Positions 58,229 to 64,000 of a stretch of DNA of 64,000 nt are shown piece by piece; the first letter of the stretch is position 1; each line of letters opens with the position of its first letter. Under the pieces are notes generated by a model, which worked only from the letters and a program-made list of their open reading frames with translations, had not been told where the DNA came from and made no database searches. The DNA is taken from positions 4,404,983-4,468,982 of the forward strand of contig NZ_JAIHOO010000001.1 in the NCBI RefSeq assembly GCF_019733395.1, read 5' to 3'. This DNA is from Lysobacter sp. BMK333-48F3 (GTDB lineage Bacteria; Pseudomonadota; Gammaproteobacteria; Xanthomonadales; Xanthomonadaceae). The position numbers and the translations under genes were made by a program.

Positions 58229-58777
58229 ATGCACGTCAACAGCGCCCGCCTTCGAGAGCTGCGCATCGCCCGCCAATGGTCGCAGGAGCAATTGGCTCAG
58301 CTGAGCGGCTTGAACCTGCGCACCATCCAGCGCCTCGAATCGGGCGCGAAGATCTCGACGGAGTCCTTGCGCGCGCTGGCCGCCGTCTTCGAGGTGCCGG
58401 CCGAAAGCCTGCTGGTGGGCGACCCGACGCCCAGCCAGCCGGCCCTCAGGGCGATGCGCGAGGGCGTGCTGCGCGGCCTGGAATTCACCGGCCTCACCGC
58501 GCGCGCGGATTTCTGGTGGTTCGCGCTCGCCGTGGCCATGCTGCTGGCCTTCGCCCAACTGCTCGCCGAGGCCGTGGGCCCGCTGCCGATGCAAATCGCC
58601 TCGTTGGTCGTGCTGTTGCCGTGGATCGCGGCATGCACCCGGCGCCTGCGCGACGCCGGCTTCAACCCTTGGTGGCAGTTGATCAGCTTGGCGCCGGTCG
58701 GCGGCATCCTGGTGCTGCTGTATCTGCTCACCTACCCGAGCAAGACAGAGTCGCCGGTCGAGGGGACGGCGGGCTGA
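58229..58777 (+). CDS. HTH (XRE-type) protein with C-terminal DUF805 membrane domain
   Basis: A 182-residue membrane-bound regulator. Residues 5-65 are an XRE helix-turn-helix (LRELRIARQWSQEQLAQLSG, LNLRTIQRLESGAKISTESL). Residues 85-170 are a DUF805-like membrane domain: ARADFWWFALAVAMLLAFAQ, IASLVVLLPWIAACTRRLRD and AGFNPWWQLISLAPVGGILV. The combination suggests a DNA-binding protein held at the membrane. GAGGAG lies 6 bp before the ATG. Confidence 0.87.
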   Translation: MHVNSARLRELRIARQWSQEQLAQLSGLNLRTIQRLESGAKISTESLRALAAVFEVPAESLLVGDPTPSQPALRAMREGVLRGLEFTGLTARADFWWFALAVAMLLAFAQLLAEAVGPLPMQIASLVVLLPWIAACTRRLRDAGFNPWWQLISLAPVGGILVLLYLLTYPSKTESPVEGTAG

Positions 58778-58811
58778 GTGCGACGTCATTGCGGGGCGGA
58801 CGAACCAGCAC

Positions 58812-58841
58812 AAAAAAGCCCGCGATCGCTCGCGGGCTTTT
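58812..58841. terminator. Bidirectional intrinsic terminator
   Basis: The 8-bp stem GCCCGCGA / TCGCGGGC (58818-58837) is flanked by AAAAAA on the left and TTTT on the right, so it can end both the HTH-DUF805 transcript and the tRNA-Leu transcript. Confidence 0.85.
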
Positions 58842-58849
58842 GATTTCCT

Positions 58850-58936
58850 TGGTGCCGGAGGTGGGACTCGAACCCACACGCTTTTAAGGGCGGCGGATTT
58901 TGAGTCCGCTGCGTCTACCGATTCCGCCACTCCGGC
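58850..58936 (-). tRNA. tRNA-Leu (anticodon CAA)
   Basis: Minus-strand sequence begins GCCGGAGTGGCGGAATCGGT and ends TCCGGCACCA, with the CCA encoded. The acceptor stem GCCGGAG/CTCCGGC, D-loop GGTAGACGCAGC, anticodon stem GCGGA-CTCAAAA-TCCGC, a long class II variable arm and GGTTCGAGTCCC T-loop are all present. The anticodon CAA reads UUG. Length is 87 nt including CCA. No integrase gene or attachment repeat was seen beside it. Confidence 0.95.
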
Positions 58937-59040
58937 AGCGGGCTGCGCAGTATAGCGGGGCTTGCGCGCGGAGTCTGCCCCCTACGGCGCGGCCTCGAGC
59001 ACCGGGGTCTGCAGCGGACCGGCCGGCCGGAAGCGGCGGC

Positions 59041-59658
59041 TCAGTGCGGCTCGGCCGCGACCGCGTAGGCCGGCTCGTCGAAGGCCTCGGATGCGTCCCC
59101 GGCGCGGACGGTCCGGGTGCGGGCCGACCCGGCCCCGAGCTTGCGCAGTCCGTTCTCGGCCGGCGGCGACGGCCGCTGGGGCCGCAGCGGGGCCGCTTCG
59201 GGCGGAGGGGTCACGGTGCAGTGGATGGCGGCGGCAGTGAGCATGGGATCAAGACCGATGATGGGAGCCTGGGACGGGCGGATCGACGGATCGGGATCTG
59301 CGGATCGGACGGGCGGATCGAAGCTGCGGGGCTGAGCGGGCGGCTGCGGGCGACGGCAGCCCAGGCAGCGGCGGGCGCGCCCGCGTTGCAGGGACGACGG
59401 CCGCGACAATAGGCCGCCGCACGGACATTGCGGCTCCAGGCCGCGCTCCCAGCGCCACACGCGCCAGAGCGAGTGCAGCGCCATCGCCGCGCCGACCGCC
59501 AACGCCGCCGCTTGCAGGCCGCGCGCGATCGGCGCGAACGCGGCGGCCTCGGGCGCGGCCGCGGCCTGCAGCAGGAGCGCGCCGCTGGCGACGCCGCCGG
59601 CGGCGACCACCACGGGCGGTGCGAACAACTGCAGCAACATCCTGGCACCACGATTCAT
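59041..59658 (-). CDS. Membrane protein of unknown function with cysteine motifs
   Basis: A 205-residue protein. Two N-terminal hydrophobic segments (LLQLFAPPVVVAAGGVASGA and IARGLQAAALAVGAAMALHS) are followed by a cysteine-bearing segment (CPCGG ... RARRCLGCRR), which could be a metal-binding ribbon. The C-terminal ~100 residues are Pro/Arg/Ala-rich and low complexity. The ATG at 59658 is chosen because the upstream extension is basic and not signal-like. No family was recognised; the low-complexity half may not be conserved. Confidence 0.55.
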   Translation of the reverse strand: MNRGARMLLQLFAPPVVVAAGGVASGALLLQAAAAPEAAAFAPIARGLQAAALAVGAAMALHSLWRVWRWERGLEPQCPCGGLLSRPSSLQRGRARRCLGCRRPQPPAQPRSFDPPVRSADPDPSIRPSQAPIIGLDPMLTAAAIHCTVTPPPEAAPLRPQRPSPPAENGLRKLGAGSARTRTVRAGDASEAFDEPAYAVAAEPH

Positions 59659-59849
59659 GAATGCGTCTCCCCGTCTGCGCCGGCTAGCAGAACGTGGGAC
59701 GGTCTCAACTGCTGAGACGATGGCCAGAATAGTGCCAGGCACGATGTGCTGCCTCTGCCATTCGTCGTGTGAAACGCGCGACCGATGCCGCTTGCGCCCG
59801 CGCCGACGCTGTGAGCAATCTGGCGCAAGCGCGAGGCTAGAATGGCCGG

Positions 59850-60653
59850 ATGTGCCTGATTGCCCTCGCCTGGGACCACCACCCGCGTTATCGCCTGGCC
59901 CTGATCGCCAACCGCGACGAAGCCCATGCCCGTCCCAGCGCCGCCGCCGGACCCGATCCGGAGGCGCCCGAGGTTTACGGCGGCCGCGACCTGCTCCAAG
60001 GCGGCAGTTGGCTGCAGGTCTCCGCGCGCGGACGCTTCGCCGCGGTCACCAACGTCCGCGCCGGGCGCAATCCCGAAGCGCGACCGCGCTCGCGCGGCGC
60101 CCTGGTCAGCGAGTTCGTGCGCGGCGAGGCCGATGCCGAGTCCTATCTCGCCGCGCTGGCGCCGCAGGCGGCCGATTACGGCCGCTTCAATCTGCTGCTA
60201 TGGGACGGCACGCAGCTGCGCTTCGCCAGCAATCACCCCGAGTTCCAGACCGCGCCGGTCGCGCCGGGGGTGCACGCCATGTCCAACGGCGCCTTCGATG
60301 CGCCCTGGCCGAAGAGCGGCCATGCCACCCGCGCCTTGTCGGCCTGGTTGGCCTCGCCCGCCTCGCAGGCCCGCGCCGCCGACAGCGCCGGCGTCGCCGA
60401 ACTGCTGGCCGCGCTGGCCGACACCGCGCCGGCGCCCGACGCGGCCCTGCCCGACACCGGCGTCGGCCTGGAACTGGAACGGATGCTGTCGCCGCCGTTC
60501 GTGCTCGGCGAGGGCTACGGCACCCGCTGCAGCACCGTGGTGCTGGTCGAAGACGAAGCGGTGGTGTTCGTCGAACGCCGTTTCGGGCCCAACGGCGTGG
60601 TGGCCGGCGACAGCGCGGTGCGCTTGCCGTTCAGCGCCGATCGCCCCGCGTAA
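59850..60653 (+). CDS. NRDE family protein (TANGO2-like)
   Basis: A 267-residue protein of the NRDE/TANGO2 family. The defining N-terminus is MCLIALAWDHHPRYRLALIA-NRDE with the catalytic-looking Cys2, then GGRDLLQGGSWLQVSARGRF, AAVTNVRAGRNPEARPRSRG, PGVHAMSNGAFDAPWPKSGH and YGTRCSTVVLVEDEAVVFVE. The fold resembles Ntn hydrolases; the eukaryotic TANGO2 is implicated in heme or lipid handling, but bacterial function is unknown. Monocistronic. Confidence 0.9.
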   Translation: MCLIALAWDHHPRYRLALIANRDEAHARPSAAAGPDPEAPEVYGGRDLLQGGSWLQVSARGRFAAVTNVRAGRNPEARPRSRGALVSEFVRGEADAESYLAALAPQAADYGRFNLLLWDGTQLRFASNHPEFQTAPVAPGVHAMSNGAFDAPWPKSGHATRALSAWLASPASQARAADSAGVAELLAALADTAPAPDAALPDTGVGLELERMLSPPFVLGEGYGTRCSTVVLVEDEAVVFVERRFGPNGVVAGDSAVRLPFSADRPA

Positions 60654-60908
60654 GAATCCGCGCGCGAGTTGCGCGCTGGAGTCGAAGCGGGCGCACGCTG
60701 GAGCCGAAGCGGGCGCGAACGCGCCGCGCCGGCGCCGCGCGCAAGACACAACTCGAATCGGATCGAGGCACGGAATCGAAGTCTGCAAATGAGAAGGCCC
60801 AGGCCTCGAGATTTCCTCGGGTGTCCGGGCCTTCCGTTGTCGGAGCGATTGCATCGGACTCGCGTCCGTTGGTTGTTCTCCGACGCATGCAGAGTACGTC
60901 CGGTAGCG

Positions 60909-61430
60909 TTACCGGCCGATCAAATTTTCGTGATCGCGCCGGCGCTCGCGCTCGCATGGCGCCTGTTCATTCGCATCGCCCGAATAAATGCGCGCTACCG
61001 TCGCCGACCCGGCGCTCTGCTCGGCCGGCAGCCGCGACCACGGCCACCAGCCCCGCCCGGTCTGGGCGTAACGGTCGGCGGCGCGCTCGAAGCGGTTGCG
61101 CACGCTGATCCCGCCGCAGAGCAGGTACAAGGGCAGGAACAGCGGCCCCAGCACCATGTATTGATAGACGTGGGCGCGTTCGTGGTCGGACAGGCGGATC
61201 GGCGCCTCGATGCAGTGGCCGGCATCGTGGGCGTAGGTGAAGCACGGCGAATCCAGGTCGGCGCCGGTGTGCAGAATCACGTTGCCGAGTGTGATCGCCC
61301 CGCCCGGCCCCCACGGCCAATGATGAAACACCAGCGCCAGGTCTTCGCCGCGCCAACGCGCGCGCGCGCCGAACGGCATCGCGGCCAGGCCGGCGAGCAA
61401 GCCGAGCACGGTCACCGGCGAGGTCCACAC
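60909..61430 (-). CDS. Putative membrane-associated protein of unknown function
   Basis: About 173 residues, GTG start at 61430; a CTG immediately after the pspC-like stop (61472) is an alternative that adds LSAWLRIAGGALGAV. An N-terminal hydrophobic segment (VTVLGLLAGLAAMPFGARAR) is followed by WPWGPGGAITLGNVILHTGA, the His-rich AHDAGHCIEAPIRLSDHERA and HVYQYMVLGPLFLPLYLLCG. The HERAHVYQ segment (HExxH-like HERAH) could bind metal. It is probably cotranscribed with the pspC-like gene. No family was recognised with confidence. Confidence 0.7.
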   Translation of the reverse strand: MWTSPVTVLGLLAGLAAMPFGARARWRGEDLALVFHHWPWGPGGAITLGNVILHTGADLDSPCFTYAHDAGHCIEAPIRLSDHERAHVYQYMVLGPLFLPLYLLCGGISVRNRFERAADRYAQTGRGWWPWSRLPAEQSAGSATVARIYSGDANEQAPCERERRRDHENLIGR

Positions 61431-61472
61431 CGCGCCGAGCGCGCCGCCGGCGATTCGCAGCCAGGCGCTCAG

Positions 61473-61676
61473 TCAGCACCCCTCTTCGGGCATGACCAGC
61501 CACAGGATCAGATACAGCAGCACCATCGGCAGACCAAAGCTGGCCAGCGCGAGCACCACGAACGCGGCCCGCACCAGCACCGGATTCCAGCGCAGGCGCC
61601 GGGCGATGCCGCCGGCGACGCCGGCGATCATGCGGTCGTGCCGCGAGCGGCACAGCGGTCGCGCGGAACTGCTCAT
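61473..61676 (-). CDS. PspC domain protein
   Basis: A 67-residue protein made of one PspC domain: RPLCRSRHDRMIAGVAGGIA, RRLRWNPVLVRAAFVVLALA and SFGLPMVLLYLILWLVMPEE. PspC domains occur in phage-shock regulators and as short stand-alone membrane proteins. The stop lies 42 bp upstream of, and in frame with, the next gene's GTG. Confidence 0.88.
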   Translation of the reverse strand: MSSSARPLCRSRHDRMIAGVAGGIARRLRWNPVLVRAAFVVLALASFGLPMVLLYLILWLVMPEEGC

Positions 61677-61723
61677 CCGGCCCAGGTCTCCGAGTACTGG
61701 CGGTCCGGAATCAGTCTAGCGCG

Positions 61724-62149
61724 TCACCGCGACGGCGGTGTCGAGGCGCCGGCCTTGCGTAGCTGAACGAGCTGGGCCTGCAGCCAGGCCGCCGATCCGA
61801 TCGGCGCCGCCTGGCCGCAGCGCATCCGGTAAGGCTGGCCGCTGAGGCTGCTGCGGGTGGCCGCGCGTTCGATGAACAGCTCCGGAGTATCGGCCAGACC
61901 GCGCTTGCGCAGATAGGCCAGCTTCTTGCGCAGGTGCGCCTGGGCCTGGCCGGCGTCGTGCCAGCTGCCGTTGCGCTCGAACTGACAGCCGGAACGGCCT
62001 AGCGTCTGGATCAGCTGCTCGATTTCGCGTTCGGCCTGGGCGCTGGGCGCGGCCTGGACGCCGAAGCCGGCCAACAGGCCGGCCAGCAGCCAGCCGGCGC
62101 GGCGCAGGCGGCGGGGTGCCGCGGTGCGGCGCTGCATCGGATCGTCCAT
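61724..62149 (-). CDS. DUF5329 family exported protein
   Basis: About 141 residues. After a basic N-terminus there is a hydrophobic export signal (AGWLLAGLLAGFGVQAAPSA). The mature part shows AEREIEQLIQTLGRSGCQFE, RNGSWHDAGQAQAHLRKKLA, YLRKRGLADTPELFIERAAT and RSSLSGQPYRMRCGQ, the DUF5329 pattern with two cysteines. Start choice is uncertain: ATG codons at 62149, 62137 and 62194 are all in frame. It follows the SGNH gene closely on the same strand. Function unknown. Confidence 0.8.
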   Translation of the reverse strand: MDDPMQRRTAAPRRLRRAGWLLAGLLAGFGVQAAPSAQAEREIEQLIQTLGRSGCQFERNGSWHDAGQAQAHLRKKLAYLRKRGLADTPELFIERAATRSSLSGQPYRMRCGQAAPIGSAAWLQAQLVQLRKAGASTPPSR

Positions 62150-62216
62150 CGAAACTCGCAAGTCCCTGCCGTCGTTCATGGCGCAGTCGTTCATGGCGGA
62201 GCCGTTAATGACGCGA

Positions 62217-62948
62217 TTAAAGCGCACCCAGCCAGGCCCCGACCACGTGCTTCCAGATCGCGTAGCCGTCGCCGTTCATGTGCAGCCGGTCCTGCAGGAA
62301 CAGGGTCTCGCGCGGCGCGCCTTCGCCGTCGAGCATCGGCGTGTACACGTCCAGGTAATCGACGCCGTCCGCGCGCTCGGCGTAATCGCGGACTAACGCG
62401 TTGGCCGCACGCACCTGCGGCAGCAAGGCCGCGCGCGAGGGGCTGGGCTTGATCGAGACGAAACCGATCCGCGCCTGCGGCTCGGCCTGGCGTACGCGCT
62501 GGGCGAAGGCGGCGAAGTCGTCGCGCACCTGCTGCGGCGAGCGGCCTTCCGACAGATCGTTGTCGCCGGCGTAGAACACCACCGCGCGCGGCCGGTACGG
62601 CAGCACGATGCGCTCGGCATAGCGCAACGAATCGTAGACGCGCGAGCCGCCGAAGCCGCGGTTGATGCTGGCGACGCCGGGGAAATCCTGGTCCAGGCTG
62701 GTCCAGTAGCGGATCGACGAACTGCCGACGAACACCACCCCGCCCGGCCGGCGCCGGACCCGCGCATCCTCGGCTTCGAAAGCGCGGATGTCGGCTTCCC
62801 ATTTATCCGGATCGCGCGGCGCGGCGCCTTCGGCGGCGAGCGCCGCCGGCGCGGATGGCGTTGCGGCCGCGGCCTCGGCGGAACGCGTCGGCGCGCCGAC
62901 GCAGGCGCTCAGCGCAAGGACGAAACAGACGAGCAGGCAGCGGCGCAT
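62217..62948 (-). CDS. SGNH/GDSL-family hydrolase, predicted lipoprotein
   Basis: A 243-residue predicted lipoprotein (MRRCLLVCFVLALSAC, lipobox Cys16). SGNH blocks are visible: block I GGVVFVGSSSIRYWTSLDQD (Ser), block II SINRGFGGSRVYDSLRYAER (Gly), block III RAVVFYAGDNDLSEGRSPQQ (Asn), and block V FLQDRLHMNGDGYAIWKHVV (Asp and His). The likely activity is ester hydrolysis in the periplasm; the substrate is unknown. The DUF5329 gene follows on the same strand. Confidence 0.88.
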   Translation of the reverse strand: MRRCLLVCFVLALSACVGAPTRSAEAAAATPSAPAALAAEGAAPRDPDKWEADIRAFEAEDARVRRRPGGVVFVGSSSIRYWTSLDQDFPGVASINRGFGGSRVYDSLRYAERIVLPYRPRAVVFYAGDNDLSEGRSPQQVRDDFAAFAQRVRQAEPQARIGFVSIKPSPSRAALLPQVRAANALVRDYAERADGVDYLDVYTPMLDGEGAPRETLFLQDRLHMNGDGYAIWKHVVGAWLGAL

Positions 62949-63067
62949 GCGGCGTTCCGGTCGGAAGGGAGCGACAGACTAACCCGGAAACGCCGCGGCG
63001 CGGCCGCCGCAACTGCAGCGGCGCGCAGTGTCCGCGCCGCCGCGTGGACCGCGGCGGCGGATCGCGC

Positions 63068-64000
63068 TCAACGCGAGCGCTGAGCCAACCAGTCGTGGAT
63101 CGCGCCCGGCACCTCGCGCTGGGCGCGGCCGGACACGTAGATGCCGATGTGGCCGCCCTTGAACGACAGCTCGCTGTAGTCCTCGCTGCCGACCAGGCCC
63201 TTGAGCGCCTTCGACGCCGCCGGCGGCACCAGGTGGTCCTGCTCGGCGTAGATGTTCAGCACCGGCATGTCGACATAGCCGAGGTCGACCGCACGGCCGC
63301 CGATGTCGATCCCGCCCTCGACGAAGCCGTTGCCCTGGTAGAACTGCTTGATGAACTGGCGGAAGGCTTCGCCGGCCTGGTCGGGCGAGTCGAAGATCCA
63401 CTTCTCCATGCGCAGGAAGTCTTCCAGCGCGCGCTTGTCGTCGAGGATGTCGATCAGGCCGACGTACTTCTGCACGAACAAGCGCCAGGGTTTAAGGGTC
63501 AGGTAGCACCAGTTCATGACGTCGGCCGGCACGTTGCCGAGGGTGTCGACGAATTGGTCGATGTCCAGGCCGCGGGTCCAGTTCGACAGCATGTTGTCGT
63601 CGGTGTGGAAATCCACCGGCGTCACCATGGTGATCAGATTGCGCACCTTGCGCGGATTCAAGGCCGCGTAGCACAGCGAGAACGCCCCGCCCTGGCAGAT
63701 GCCGAGCAGATTGATCGCGTCCTGGCGGTACTCGCAGCGCAGGTGGTCGACGGCGCCGCCGAGGAAGCGCTGGATATAGTCTTCCAGCTCCAGATAGCGA
63801 TCGGAGCGGTCCGGATAGCCCCAGTCGAGGATGTACACGTCCTCGCCGCGCTCGAGCAGGCCGCGCACGATCGATTTGTCGGCCTGCAGGTCGACCATGT
63901 ACGGGCGGTTGACCAAGGCGTAAGCGATCAGCAGCGGCACCTTGGCGGTCGGCGCTTTGTCGCCGCGGAAGCGGTACAGCACCACCTTGCCGTCGCGCCA
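63068..64000 (-). CDS. phaC: Class III poly(R)-hydroxyalkanoate synthase subunit PhaC (N-terminus outside window)
   Basis: 311 codons of a PHA synthase, with the 5' end beyond the right edge. The lipase-like box with the nucleophile is INLLGICQGGAFSLCYAALN (GxCxGG). The class III type is suggested by VPLLIAYALVNRPYMVDLQA, GEDVYILDWGYPDRSDRYLE and LGNVPADVMNWCYLTLKPWR. The catalytic Asp and His are in NIYAEQDHLVPPAASKALKG and ELSFKGGHIGIYVSGRAQRE. It polymerises hydroxyacyl-CoA into storage polyester with PhaE, whose gene would be expected upstream, to the right of the window. Confidence 0.93.
   Translation of the reverse strand, partial: WRDGKVVLYRFRGDKAPTAKVPLLIAYALVNRPYMVDLQADKSIVRGLLERGEDVYILDWGYPDRSDRYLELEDYIQRFLGGAVDHLRCEYRQDAINLLGICQGGAFSLCYAALNPRKVRNLITMVTPVDFHTDDNMLSNWTRGLDIDQFVDTLGNVPADVMNWCYLTLKPWRLFVQKYVGLIDILDDKRALEDFLRMEKWIFDSPDQAGEAFRQFIKQFYQGNGFVEGGIDIGGRAVDLGYVDMPVLNIYAEQDHLVPPAASKALKGLVGSEDYSELSFKGGHIGIYVSGRAQREVPGAIHDWLAQRSR

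Noticed and set aside
58850..58936. tRNA-Leu as an integration site for a genomic island
   Set aside because: No integrase, no displaced 3' tRNA fragment repeat and no phage-like genes were seen on either side.

Overview
The window is high-GC bacterial chromosome. It carries a Xanthomonadales-type antibacterial type IV secretion system (X-T4SS) whose effectors bear the XVIPCD secretion domain, a complete ccmABCDEFGHI cytochrome c maturation operon, and the dispersed palindrome GTAGGAGCGGCGT-(N)-AGCCGCGAC. Gene content, codon use and repeats together fit Lysobacter or a close Xanthomonadaceae relative; the species cannot be fixed from sequence reading alone.

Layout. 1-2.8 kb: a TonB-dependent receptor (3' end outside the window) and a LacI-type regulator, each with a similar palindromic operator. 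2.9-3.5 kb: yciI-like and bolA-like genes with overlapping ends. 3.9-5.9 kb: an outlying lipoprotein/XVIPCD-effector pair. 6.4-10 kb: scpA-scpB-rluB (chromosome segregation and 23S rRNA pseudouridylation). 10.5-15.4 kb: a secreted lectin-like protein, a TetR/NTF2-like divergent pair with tandem operators, an FAD oxidoreductase and a nitrilase-family amidase.

15.7-41.9 kb: the T4SS island, all on the minus strand. The operon reads virB7-8-9-10-11-1-2-3-4-5-6 plus a DUF4189 gene and ends in a strong terminator. Three more DUF4189 paralogues follow, then four immunity-lipoprotein/effector cassettes, an extra lipoprotein, an XVIPCD-only protein, a small unknown protein and finally virD4. Effectors have the order cell-wall hydrolase domain (lysozyme-like, GH19 twice, M23), peptidoglycan-binding domain, XVIPCD and Gln-rich tail. 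Immunity genes always precede their effector. By analogy with the Xanthomonas citri system, VirD4 should recruit XVIPCD proteins for delivery into rival bacteria, while the lipoproteins protect the producer's periplasm.

42.3-54.2 kb: a PLP aminotransferase, a DUF3293 gene, ccmABCDEFGHI (interrupted twice by a 38-bp-inverted-repeat element, one copy fused in frame into ccmH), a MetX-family acyltransferase translationally coupled to cysteine dioxygenase, and a DUF2214 membrane protein. 54.2-64 kb: a repeat cluster, a membrane-anchored AraC regulator, a DJ-1/PfpI protein, small exported proteins, an HTH-DUF805 regulator, tRNA-Leu(CAA), an NRDE protein, PspC, a DUF5329 protein, an SGNH lipoprotein and a 5'-truncated class III PHA synthase gene.

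All family assignments come from reading motifs in translated sequence; no database search was run.
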